Assembly (NCBI GenBank): GCA_937996765.1
Contig: CALKUG010000394.1
Location: 1 to 7,045, forward strand
Direction of reading: 5' to 3'
Origin: an uncultured Ignavibacteria bacterium
GTDB taxonomy: Bacteria > Bacteroidota > Ignavibacteria > Ignavibacteriales > Ignavibacteriaceae
DNA length: 7,045 nt
Position numbers and translations under genes: made by a program. Shown here piece after piece: positions 1 to 6,994 of this stretch. The notes below the pieces were generated by a model, which was given only the letters and a program-made list of their open reading frames with translations, did no database searches and was not told where the DNA came from. Each line of letters begins with the position of its first letter. Position 1 is the stretch's first letter.

Positions 1-171
1 TTAGAATAAATAAATGCGTTTCTTTTTCAATTTTAAAAAAAAAGGAAGACTCTCGAAGCCAATCCTGAATTTGTAAGAGATGTTTTAGCTGATGGTGAAA
101 AACGTGCGAGAATAACAGCAGGCGAAACAATGTCCCAAGTTCGTGAAGCTATGAAATTGGGAATAGTTTAA
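1..171 (+). pseudogene. trpS: 3' end of tryptophanyl-tRNA synthetase, interrupted near the window edge
   Basis: Frame 1 encodes a typical TrpS C-terminal tail: LEANPEFVRDVLADGEKRAR at about 52-111, then a stretch ending in SQVREAMKLGIV before TAA at 169-171. TrpS is the class I synthetase that charges tRNA-Trp; this tail is a helical extension beyond the catalytic domain, so no HIGH or KMSKS motif is expected here. Upstream the same frame still looks TrpS-like (LE, stop, INAFLFQF, stop, KKRKTLEANP) but is broken by TAA at 7-9 and 34-36. Each stop is one substitution from Lys (AAA) or Glu (GAA). The gene may be decayed, may have been cut by an event just upstream, or the terminal bases may be wrong. 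Open frame without stops runs only from 37. TrpS identity is fairly secure; broken status is not. Confidence 0.6.
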
Positions 172-203
172 ACAACTATGTTTGAACTTCAGAAATAAGC
201 AGT

Positions 204-944
204 ATGTACAAAATACGTCTTGAAGCGTTCGAAGGTCCTCTTGATTTATTGCTGTTTTTCATAAAACGTGATGAACTCAATATCTATGATATACCAATCT
301 CTGTAATAACTAAAGAGTTTTTAGAATATTTACACTTAATTTCCATTTTAGACCTCGAAGTCGCAGGCGATTTCATTCTTATGGCGTCATCCCTTATGCA
401 TATTAAAGTAAGGATGTTGCTACCTCGCGAAGTTGATGAAAAGGGAGAAGAAATAGACCCCAGGGCTGACTTAGTAGCCCGTCTGCTTGAGTATAGAAAA
501 TATAAAGAGATGGCTGAAGAAATATCTTATATTGAAAGCGCTCAAAGAAAACTCAGCACAAGAGGGTTTTTAGAAGAAGATGAAAAAGAAGCTCCGCCGG
601 AGTTGAGTACATTATTAAAAAATGTAACGGTTTTTGATTTGGCCAAAGCTTTTCGAAAAGCAATGGAAGCTCAAAAGCCGGAATTTGTACATGAGATTAA
701 ATTACCTCCTGTTACTATTGATCAACAAATTAGTTATGTGGCTGATAGGTTAAGATTAAATCGCAGAGCATCTTTTGTTGAAATTGTTACAGGTATAAAA
801 GAGAAAATCCGTATTGTTGTTACATTTATCGCTCTGCTTGAAATGGTTCGCAGACATGAAATTGGCATCAGAGAAACGGAAAATTTTAATGATTTTGAAG
901 TATATTTGTTAGAAAATGGACCAGACCTACAGATCAGTAATTGA
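204..944 (+). CDS. scpA: Segregation and condensation protein A (kleisin subunit of SMC-ScpAB)
   Basis: This 246-residue protein has the usual ScpA length and layout. The N-terminal helical domain opens with the signature EAFEGPLDLLLFFIKRDELN (residues 7-26), the part that in this family contacts the SMC neck. A helix rich in hydrophobic and basic residues follows (ILMASSLMHIKVRMLLPR, 58-75). The acidic middle (about 120-135) matches the flexible ScpB-binding linker, and the C-terminal winged helix (about 188-236, VVTFIALLEMVRRHEI) is the part that binds the SMC head. ScpA bridges the two SMC heads in bacterial condensin, which compacts and separates sister chromosomes on the nucleoid. ATG 204 is the first usable start, as the frame has a TGA at 183-185; no strong Shine-Dalgarno site is visible. 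It lies 32 bases after trpS and its end overlaps scpB by 29 bases. Confidence 0.95.
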   Translation: MYKIRLEAFEGPLDLLLFFIKRDELNIYDIPISVITKEFLEYLHLISILDLEVAGDFILMASSLMHIKVRMLLPREVDEKGEEIDPRADLVARLLEYRKYKEMAEEISYIESAQRKLSTRGFLEEDEKEAPPELSTLLKNVTVFDLAKAFRKAMEAQKPEFVHEIKLPPVTIDQQISYVADRLRLNRRASFVEIVTGIKEKIRIVVTFIALLEMVRRHEIGIRETENFNDFEVYLLENGPDLQISN

Positions 945-1563
945 AGCAATTATTTTCTCATCAGATGAGCCTATAGCAGCTGTAGATATCTCTAAAGCTA
1001 TAAAGGGTATTGACGGTGAAGAAGTAAAAATTTCTGACGCAGATATCGAGAATGCAGTAATTGAATTAAATGCATTTTACACAGAGCAAGGAATGGCATT
1101 CCAAATTAAACCGGTTGCTGGAGGATTTACCCACTATACCAAACCGGAATTTGCAAAGTACCTTGGATATCTTTCATCCGAAAAAAGCAAACGTCGTCTT
1201 AGTCAGGCTGCACTTGAAACTTTAGCTATAATAGCTTATAAACAACCAATAACCAAGCCTGAAATTGAACTTATTCGTGGTGTAAACATCGATCATATTT
1301 TGAATTCCCTTATTGAAAAAACCCTCATCACCATTGAGGGACGAGCAGAAACAGTAGGCAGACCCTTACTTTACATTACCACCAACGAGTTCCTAAAATA
1401 TTTTGGACTCAATAAAATTAGCGATTTACCTAAACCGCGTGAAATTGAAGAAATTATGCAAGATGAAGAATTTATTGAACAAAAAAGAAAACTGATGATG
1501 AGTCAGGTTGAAGAAGCACTTGAAAAAGATGCTAAAGAAAGTGAATCAAATGAGAATCAATAA
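916..1563 (+). CDS. scpB: Segregation and condensation protein B
   Basis: This 215-residue protein is the ScpB partner of ScpA. The first winged helix (residues about 4-85) starts with SVIEAIIFSSDEPI, the family opening. The second (about 93-170) carries RRLSQAALETLAIIAYKQPI, then KPEIELIRGV, GRPLLYITTNEFL and FGLNKISDLP, all hallmark ScpB segments. ScpB forms a dimer that binds the ScpA linker and modulates SMC head opening. The tail (about 175-215) is highly charged (Glu/Lys) and probably disordered, as is common in this family. ATG 916 lies inside the end of scpA, giving a 29-base overlap in another frame; the next in-frame ATG (residue 60) would delete most of the first domain, so 916 is the right start. 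The overlap suggests coupled translation and balanced subunit supply. Confidence 0.95.
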   Translation: MDQTYRSVIEAIIFSSDEPIAAVDISKAIKGIDGEEVKISDADIENAVIELNAFYTEQGMAFQIKPVAGGFTHYTKPEFAKYLGYLSSEKSKRRLSQAALETLAIIAYKQPITKPEIELIRGVNIDHILNSLIEKTLITIEGRAETVGRPLLYITTNEFLKYFGLNKISDLPKPREIEEIMQDEEFIEQKRKLMMSQVEEALEKDAKESESNENQ

Positions 1564-2254
1564 ATTTATTGCAGAGTCAGGAATCACTTCTCGCAGAAAA
1601 GCAGAAGAACTCATTTTACAAGGTCGGGTTGAAGTGAACGGCATCCCCGTTTTAGCACTATCGTTTGCAATCAAACCCGAAAAAGATATTGTTACACTCG
1701 ATGGAGAAGTAATTAAGCCACAACGTTATCAGTATTTTCTCTTGAATAAACCTAAAGGCACTATTACTTCAACCGCAGATGAAAAAAGGCGAAAAACTGT
1801 TACAGAACTAATAAAAGCATCGGTAAGGATTTTCCCAATCGGTCGATTGGATTATAACACAACCGGTGTTATTTTATTAACTAATGATGGAGATTTTGCC
1901 AATTATCTTATGCATCCTTCCAACAATATTCAAAGAGAGTATGTTGCTCAACTCGATCACTCAGTTTCATTAGAGCATGAATCAGAATTTCTCCGGGGCA
2001 TTTTCATTGAAGGTGTTCGTGGTAAATTTGAAAAGATTGAGTATCTCGATAAAATTAAGAGAATGGTAAAAGTAACTTCCACTGAAGGAAGAAATCACTT
2101 TGTAAAAAAAATGTTCAAAGAGCTTGGTTACACCGTGCTTGATTTAACACGAATACGTTTTGGTAGCTTCACAGCAGAAGATTTAGCGCCTGGTGAATAC
2201 AGAAAACTTACACAAGATGAAGTAAATGCAATTCGTAAACGCTTTAAAAAATAA
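1550..2254 (+). CDS. rluB: Pseudouridine synthase of the RsuA/RluB/RluE/RluF family
   Basis: This 234-residue protein converts a specific uridine in rRNA to pseudouridine. An N-terminal S4 RNA-binding domain (residues 1-46, INKFIAESGITSRRKAEELI) is followed by the catalytic domain. That domain has FLLNKPKG (63-70), the active-site motif IGRLDYNTTGVILLTNDGD (97-115, catalytic Asp101) and the C-terminal EGRNHFVKKMF (179-189). By overall pattern it is closest to RluB (23S rRNA), but family paralogues differ mainly in target site, so the substrate is inferred. I chose ATG 1550 because the S4 domain begins exactly there; an in-frame ATG at 1508 would add 14 Lys-rich residues translated from scpB coding sequence. 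A purine-rich AAAGAAAGTG precedes 1550. The gene overlaps scpB by 14 bases, and scpA-scpB-pseudouridine synthase is a widely conserved order. Confidence 0.9.
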   Translation: MRINKFIAESGITSRRKAEELILQGRVEVNGIPVLALSFAIKPEKDIVTLDGEVIKPQRYQYFLLNKPKGTITSTADEKRRKTVTELIKASVRIFPIGRLDYNTTGVILLTNDGDFANYLMHPSNNIQREYVAQLDHSVSLEHESEFLRGIFIEGVRGKFEKIEYLDKIKRMVKVTSTEGRNHFVKKMFKELGYTVLDLTRIRFGSFTAEDLAPGEYRKLTQDEVNAIRKRFKK

Positions 2255-3743
2255 GTTATTAATTGTTTTTGTTCTGATTGCGCCGCTGAATTTATTTGGT
2301 CAGATTCAGAAGGATTCCATTCCTCAAAATCCTTATTTTGTAGCAAGTGTAAGTGATTTAAGAAAACAAATTGATGAATCACTCAAAGACCCTAATCTCG
2401 CCAATTCGTTTATTGGAATATCAATACGTTCTTTGAAAACCGGTGAAATACTTTATCGTAGAAACGATGACAGATTATTTGTTCCTGCAAGCAGTCTTAA
2501 GTTGCTTACAACCTCCGCAGCACTCAAAATATTGGGAGCTGAGTATAGGTATGCTACAGAAATATATACTCGTGGCACATTAGATGGTTCTACTCTTGAT
2601 GGTGATTTGATAATTAGAGGATTTGGCGACCCTACGATAAGTGGTAGGTTCCAAGAACAAGATATTTTGCACATTTTTTCACAGTGGGCTGATTCATTGC
2701 TTGCTCACGGAATTGATGAGATACGGGGTGATATTATTGGCGACGATAATGCCTTTGATGATTTAGGATTAGGTGAGGGATGGGAGTGGGATTACGAAAC
2801 AAATTGGTTTGCCGCCCAAAGTGGTGCATTATCGTTTAACGATAATTGTGTAGATATTCTCATAGAACCTTCGTTTATAGGAGAGCCCGCACTTATTGAA
2901 ATTATTCCCGATTCCAAATACGTAGTAATTACTAATTCTGTTTATACAGTGGACTCAGATTCTGTTAATTCAATAAAAGTTAATAGAGATAGGGGAACTA
3001 ACTATGTTTCAATTTCCGGGTCAATAACTGAAAATTCGCCTACTATAAAAACATACTCAACTGTAAACAATCCTACTCAGTTTTTTCTGGTTGTGTTAAA
3101 ATCAGTTTTTGAAGAAAAAGGAATAAAAGTTACCGGATACGGTGTTGATATTGATGATTTAGGTGAATTTGTAAGCTACGATGAAGCTAATTTTTTATTT
3201 TCACATTTTTCTCCACCTTTAAAAGATATTATTAGAGTAACAAATAAAAATTCTCTGAATTTTTATGCTGAACAAATTTTAAAAACACTTGGTTATGAAG
3301 TACAGGGATTTGGCTCCGCCGATAAAGGCGTTGAGGTAATTCGTACTTTAGCAGACAAATGGCGGATTGATGCCTCGGGTATTTCTCAGGTAGATGGTTC
3401 AGGGCTCTCTCGTTTGAATCTCATATCACCGGCTGCCATGAGTCAAATATTACGAAGTGTTTATCAATCCGAAAATTTTACTTATTTATTTAATTCACTT
3501 CCTATTGCAGGTGTTGATGGTACATTAGCAACCAGAATGCGAAAGGGAAGGGCTTACAATAACGTACGAGCCAAAACAGGTTTCTTACGAGGTGCAAGAA
3601 GTTTGGCCGGCTACTTATATACTGGCGATAATGAATTAGTTGCCTTTTCTATTATCGTCAATAATTTTTCATCACCTGTTGGACTTGCCGATAGGATTCA
3701 AGATTCAATTTGTGAACTATTGGCAAATTACAAACGAAAATGA
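2226..3743 (+). CDS. dacB: D-alanyl-D-alanine carboxypeptidase/endopeptidase, PBP4 (DacB) type, peptidase family S13
   Basis: This 505-residue protein has all three penicillin-binding active-site motifs: SSLK (nucleophile Ser89, Lys92) in PASSLKLLTTSAALK, SLN (343-345), and KTG (450-452) in RAKTGFLRGARSLAGY. The long insertion between the first two motifs (about 115-320) is typical of S13 enzymes, as is DGSGLSR (390-396). PBP4-type enzymes remove the terminal D-Ala of peptidoglycan stem peptides and cut D-Ala-meso-DAP cross-links in the periplasm. The N-terminus is a plausible signal peptide: NALKNK, then a hydrophobic run LLIVFVLIAPLNLFG, with cleavage likely near residue 25. No lipobox Cys is present, so it should be soluble or loosely attached. 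ATG 2226 directly follows an in-frame TAA (2223-2225), so no earlier start is possible. It overlaps the pseudouridine synthase gene by 29 bases. Family is secure; the balance of carboxypeptidase and endopeptidase activity is unknown. Confidence 0.93.
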   Translation: MQFVNALKNKLLIVFVLIAPLNLFGQIQKDSIPQNPYFVASVSDLRKQIDESLKDPNLANSFIGISIRSLKTGEILYRRNDDRLFVPASSLKLLTTSAALKILGAEYRYATEIYTRGTLDGSTLDGDLIIRGFGDPTISGRFQEQDILHIFSQWADSLLAHGIDEIRGDIIGDDNAFDDLGLGEGWEWDYETNWFAAQSGALSFNDNCVDILIEPSFIGEPALIEIIPDSKYVVITNSVYTVDSDSVNSIKVNRDRGTNYVSISGSITENSPTIKTYSTVNNPTQFFLVVLKSVFEEKGIKVTGYGVDIDDLGEFVSYDEANFLFSHFSPPLKDIIRVTNKNSLNFYAEQILKTLGYEVQGFGSADKGVEVIRTLADKWRIDASGISQVDGSGLSRLNLISPAAMSQILRSVYQSENFTYLFNSLPIAGVDGTLATRMRKGRAYNNVRAKTGFLRGARSLAGYLYTGDNELVAFSIIVNNFSSPVGLADRIQDSICELLANYKRK

Positions 3744-3756
3744 GGTTATAACAGTG
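3742..3756 (+). promoter_or_regulatory. Ribosome binding site that fixes the GTG start of lysS
   Basis: GAGG at 3742-3745 overlaps the last two bases of the dacB stop and lies 8 bases before GTG 3754-3756. This is among the clearest Shine-Dalgarno matches in the window and supports GTG 3754 over the in-frame ATG at 3640, which sits deep inside dacB. Its contact with the dacB stop suggests that ribosomes ending dacB could restart on lysS. Confidence 0.7.
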
Positions 3757-5265
3757 TCTAACTTAGAACAAGATAATGATTTAAATGTTTTAATTAAACG
3801 ACGTCATGAGGAGTACGAAGAATTTAAGAAACTTGGTGTTGAGCCATTTGAGTATTCTTACGATGTTAGCCATTTCTCAACGCATATAAAAGAAACATGG
3901 GTCGAGGGAACTGAATTAAACGTTTCTATTGCCGGTCGCATAATGGCAATACGTCGTATGGGTAAGGCAAGTTTTGCCCATATTATGGACTCTAAAGGCA
4001 GAATTCAAGTTTATTTGAAGCAAGACGAATTACAAGAATCGTATAACCAATTCAAACTTATGGATATTGGTGATATTGTAGGAATAAAAGGTTATGTGTT
4101 CAAAACTAAAACAGGCGAAACTTCTGTACATGCAGTTGAACTCAAATTATTAGCAAAGTCACTTCGCCCAATTCCAATTCCAAAAGAGATTATGGATGAA
4201 AATGGCAATAAAGTAATATTTGACCAGTTTTCTGACAAAGAACTCAGATACAGACAGCGTTATCTTGATTTAATTGTTAACCGCGAAGTTATGGATGTTT
4301 TTGTTAAACGTTCCAAAATAATCACTACTATGCGTGCTTATCTTGATGAAGCAGGAATCCTTGAAGTTGAAACCCCTGTTTTACAACCCATGTATGGTGG
4401 TGCTTCAGCAAGACCTTTTATCACTCACCATAATACGCTCAACATGCCTCTTTACTTGCGCATTGCTGACGAATTATACCTAAAACGTCTTATTGTTGGT
4501 GGTTTTGATGGAGTCTATGAAATCTCTAAAGATTTCAGAAACGAAGGTATGGATAGAACACATAATCCTGAATTTACCATGATGGAAGTGTATGTCGCAT
4601 ACAAAGACTACAGCTGGATGATGGATTTTGTGGAAAAGATGATTACTCATATTGCCACAAAAGTTTTTGGAACCACAACTTTTGAATTCGACGGAAAACA
4701 AATTGATTTTACCGGTCCATGGAAACGTCTTTCAATGGTTGAAGCATTAAAAGATAAAACGGGACTTGATGTTTTATCTGCAACGGATGATGAAGTTACG
4801 GCAGTAGCAAAAAAATATGGAGTTGAAATAACCGGCAAGCAGAGTCGCGGAAAGTTAATTGACGAGCTTTTTGGTCAAGTTATTGAGCATACCTTGATTC
4901 AACCCACGTTTGTAACAGATTATCCCGTTGAAACATCACCACTTGCTAAAAAGCACAGAACTTCAGCAGGGATTGTTGAACGTTTTGAAGCATACGTGGC
5001 AGGTCGCGAAATCTGTAACGCATTTAGCGAACTTAACGATCCAATTGACCAGCGAGAAAGATTTGAAGCTCAAACTCGCGATAGGGAAAAGGGCGATGAC
5101 GAAGCCCAAATGATTGATGAAGATTTCTTACGTTCGCTTGAATTTGGTATGCCTCCAACTGCGGGTTTAGGAATCGGTATCGATAGATTGGTGATGTTAT
5201 TAACAGGCCAAACTTCAATTAGAGATGTATTATTGTTCCCACAAATGAAACCTGAGAAACAATAG
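3754..5265 (+). CDS. lysS: Lysyl-tRNA synthetase, class II
   Basis: This 503-residue enzyme charges tRNA-Lys with lysine using ATP in the cytoplasm. The N-terminal OB-fold anticodon-binding domain (residues about 52-132) includes VSIAGRIMAIRRMGKASFAH. The class II catalytic domain begins near RYRQRYLDLIVN, with motif 1 leading into ILEVETPVLQP (202-212). Motif 2 is FRNEGMDRTHNPEF (261-274) and motif 3 GLGIGIDRLVMLL (471-483), followed by FPQMKP. ELNDPIDQRERFEAQ and KGDDEA are also typical of bacterial LysRS, and the length is normal for LysS. GTG 3754 is chosen because GAGG lies 8 bases upstream, the gap to dacB is a normal 10 bases, and homologous sequence begins just after it. The ATG at 3640 would add 38 residues read from dacB in another frame. 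The motif-2 segment is of the Bacteroidota type. No unusual residue is seen. Confidence 0.97.
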   Translation: MSNLEQDNDLNVLIKRRHEEYEEFKKLGVEPFEYSYDVSHFSTHIKETWVEGTELNVSIAGRIMAIRRMGKASFAHIMDSKGRIQVYLKQDELQESYNQFKLMDIGDIVGIKGYVFKTKTGETSVHAVELKLLAKSLRPIPIPKEIMDENGNKVIFDQFSDKELRYRQRYLDLIVNREVMDVFVKRSKIITTMRAYLDEAGILEVETPVLQPMYGGASARPFITHHNTLNMPLYLRIADELYLKRLIVGGFDGVYEISKDFRNEGMDRTHNPEFTMMEVYVAYKDYSWMMDFVEKMITHIATKVFGTTTFEFDGKQIDFTGPWKRLSMVEALKDKTGLDVLSATDDEVTAVAKKYGVEITGKQSRGKLIDELFGQVIEHTLIQPTFVTDYPVETSPLAKKHRTSAGIVERFEAYVAGREICNAFSELNDPIDQRERFEAQTRDREKGDDEAQMIDEDFLRSLEFGMPPTAGLGIGIDRLVMLLTGQTSIRDVLLFPQMKPEKQ

Positions 5266-5285
5266 TGCGTCTAAGTGTGTAAAAT

Positions 5286-5316
5286 GGGTAGTCGGTAGTT
5301 TTTTTTTTGACTACCC
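5286..5316 (+). terminator. Hairpin after lysS with a T10 run in the loop (possible atypical terminator)
   Basis: GGGTAGTC (5286-5293) pairs perfectly with GACTACCC (5309-5316), enclosing a 15-base loop that contains ten consecutive T (5299-5308). GGTAGT occurs twice on the left side (5287-5292 and 5294-5299), so the right arm can pair with either copy; the second gives a 6-bp stem with a short all-T loop. It lies 20 bases after the lysS stop, where a terminator is expected. A U-tract does not follow the stem as in a standard intrinsic terminator, so function is uncertain. It may attenuate rather than stop transcription into the protease gene. Confidence 0.4.
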
Positions 5317-5336
5317 TATGTGAGAAAAAATAGTAT
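5307..5336 (+). promoter_or_regulatory. Candidate sigma-70-like promoter for the S41 protease gene
   Basis: TTGACT (5307-5312) resembles a -35 box, and TAGTAT (5331-5336), 18 bases downstream, resembles a -10 box. Transcription would begin near 5343, leaving a leader of roughly 25 bases before ATG 5370. The -35 box overlaps the right arm of the preceding hairpin. In AT-rich DNA such matches arise by chance. Bacteroidota primary sigma factors often prefer a TAnnTTTG-type -7 element, which is not seen here, so this remains a candidate. Confidence 0.4.
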
Positions 5337-5355
5337 TTTTCCGTCTTGTTTGTTA

Positions 5356-5372
5356 AAAAGGTTACAATAATG
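5356..5372 (+). promoter_or_regulatory. Ribosome binding site for the S41 protease gene
   Basis: AAAAGG at 5356-5361, followed by TT, lies 8 bases before ATG 5370-5372. It supports this ATG over the in-frame TTG at 5346, which would place the site inside the coding region. Confidence 0.6.
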
Positions 5373-6977
5373 GATTATAAAAAACTCAAAATACCAATAA
5401 TGGTTCTTTTCCTTTCAACAGGGATATTACTGGGAACCCAAATTCAACGTGCCATTTCAGGCGATAACTTATTTGAGAGTTTAAAGAAGTTTAACGATGT
5501 ACTTTCTCTTACGCAAAAGAATTACGTTGAAGATGTGGAAACCAATACACTTGTTGAAGCGGCTATTAACGGAATGCTTGAAGAATTAGACCCACACTCA
5601 GTCTTTATTCCCAAAAAGAATATGGAGCGTGTTGAAGAGGAATTTCGTGGAGATTTTGAAGGTATAGGTATTGAATTCCAGATTGTAAATGATACACTTA
5701 CAGTAGTTTCTGCAATTAGTGGCGGACCAAGTGAAGCACTCGGAATACAAGCAGGCGATAGGATTGTTAAAATTGATGGAAATCAATTTGTTGGTAAATC
5801 GAATGATGATGTACGCAATACTCTACGTGGAAAAAAAGGAACTAAAGTTGTAGTTTCAGTAAAACGTAACGGTGAGAAAAATTTAATTGAATACGAGATT
5901 GTAAGAGATAAAATACCTCTCTATTCTGTAGATGCTTCTATTATGTTAGATGATAAAACCGGTTATGTTTCTGTTTCAAGATTCGCGGAAAAAACAACCG
6001 ACGAATTGATTGAGGGTTTGAAGAAACTGAAAGCCCAAGGTATGAAGCAATTAGTACTTGATTTGAGAAACAACCCTGGTGGGTATCTTAACCAAGCGTT
6101 TATGATTGCCGACCTCTTTATTGATGGTGATAAAAAAATTGTTTACACCCAAGGTCGCAAACCCGAGTTTAATGAAGAGTACTATGCCGGCGATCCATCT
6201 GAATTTGAGAAAACACCTATTATCGTTCTCATTAATCGTGGTAGTGCCTCTGCAAGCGAAATCGTATCCGGTGCAATTCAGGATTGGGATAGAGGCCTAA
6301 TTGTTGGTGAAACTTCTTTTGGAAAAGGATTGGTTCAAAGACAGTTTACACTCAGCGATGGTAGCGCTCTCAGATTAACCATATCAAAATATTTTACTCC
6401 TTCCGGCAGACTTATTCAAAGGGATTATGGTAGCAAAGAAGAGTATTACGAAGAGATAGCTGAAAGACCTGATTCAATAGAAGGTGATAATATGAATCAT
6501 AGTTTTGATGCGGATACTACACGCCCAAAATTCAAAACATCCGGGGGAAGAGTTGTCTATGGCGGTGGTGGAATTACCCCCGATTATTTTACTAAAAATG
6601 ATAGACTTACCGCTTATACAAGCTCGTTATTACGCAAAAATACTTTTTATCTTTTTGTTCTTAATTATCTTAATACCGAAGGAAAAGGATTATCGGCAAA
6701 ATATGGCGAGAATCTTCAAAAATTCGTAAATGAATACGAAATTTCGGACGCAGTTTTATCTGATTTTATTGCATTTTCTACTAAAGAAGGTGTTGAAAAA
6801 ATAGAATCTGATATGCAAAAGGATAGTGAGTATATTAAAGCAAGATTGAAAGCAACAATAGCAAGAAATTATTGGAAAAATGATGGTTGGTATTCCGTTA
6901 TCCTTAAACAAGATAATGAAATAAAGACCGCATTAGGACTCTTCTCTAAAGCTAAAGAGATGGTAAGCAGTCGTTGA
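5370..6977 (+). CDS. Carboxyl-terminal processing protease (S41A family), membrane-anchored, with PDZ domain
   Basis: This 535-residue serine protease cleaves substrates near their C-termini in the periplasm. An N-terminal hydrophobic segment (residues about 8-25, IPIMVLFLSTGILLGTQI) is a signal anchor or uncleaved signal. The S41 N-terminal part includes EELDPHSVFIP (71-81). A PDZ domain (about 98-168, from GIGIEF to VVSVKRNG, with QAGDRIVKIDG) follows, then the protease core. The core has RNNPGGYL (233-240) and NRGSASASEI (290-299) with predicted nucleophile Ser294. FGKGLVQ supplies Lys319 and Gln323, matching the Ser-Lys-Gln spacing of Prc/CtpA. GGGGITPD (399-406) ends the core; about 130 further charged, helical residues remain unassigned. 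ATG 5370 is chosen because AAAAGG (5356-5361) lies 8 bases upstream; a TTG at 5346 would add eight residues without support. Its substrate is unknown. The 104-base gap and candidate promoter suggest its own transcription unit. Confidence 0.94.
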   Translation: MDYKKLKIPIMVLFLSTGILLGTQIQRAISGDNLFESLKKFNDVLSLTQKNYVEDVETNTLVEAAINGMLEELDPHSVFIPKKNMERVEEEFRGDFEGIGIEFQIVNDTLTVVSAISGGPSEALGIQAGDRIVKIDGNQFVGKSNDDVRNTLRGKKGTKVVVSVKRNGEKNLIEYEIVRDKIPLYSVDASIMLDDKTGYVSVSRFAEKTTDELIEGLKKLKAQGMKQLVLDLRNNPGGYLNQAFMIADLFIDGDKKIVYTQGRKPEFNEEYYAGDPSEFEKTPIIVLINRGSASASEIVSGAIQDWDRGLIVGETSFGKGLVQRQFTLSDGSALRLTISKYFTPSGRLIQRDYGSKEEYYEEIAERPDSIEGDNMNHSFDADTTRPKFKTSGGRVVYGGGGITPDYFTKNDRLTAYTSSLLRKNTFYLFVLNYLNTEGKGLSAKYGENLQKFVNEYEISDAVLSDFIAFSTKEGVEKIESDMQKDSEYIKARLKATIARNYWKNDGWYSVILKQDNEIKTALGLFSKAKEMVSSR

Positions 6978-6994
6978 TTGCAATAACGCGAAAA

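Noticed and set aside
7..36. TAA recoding or programmed frameshift in trpS
   Set aside because: TAA ends other genes here, no slippery site with a downstream structure is apparent, and TrpS is not known for recoding. Error or decay explains the two stops more simply.
1508..1549. ATG 1508 as the start of the pseudouridine synthase
   Set aside because: It would add 14 Lys-rich residues from scpB sequence before the S4 domain. ATG 1550 places the conserved INKFIAESG at the N-terminus as in the family.
3640..3753. ATG 3640 as the start of lysS, adding 38 residues
   Set aside because: The extra residues are hydrophobic, unlike LysRS, and come from dacB read in another frame. GTG 3754 has GAGG at proper spacing and gives the normal length.
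4928..5113. Second-frame + strand open frame within lysS, and similar ones within the protease gene at 6106-6300 and 6505-6729
   Set aside because: They overlap conserved catalytic regions entirely and encode no recognisable protein.
734..5218. Minus-strand open frames of 60-85 codons inside scpA, the synthase gene, dacB and lysS
   Set aside because: They lie opposite well-conserved coding sequence, have no recognisable motif or start signal, and look like by-products of AT-rich codon use.
5346..5369. TTG 5346 as the start of the S41 protease
   Set aside because: The good ribosome binding site at 5356-5361 lies inside this extension and serves ATG 5370. The predicted transcription start near 5343 would leave almost no leader.
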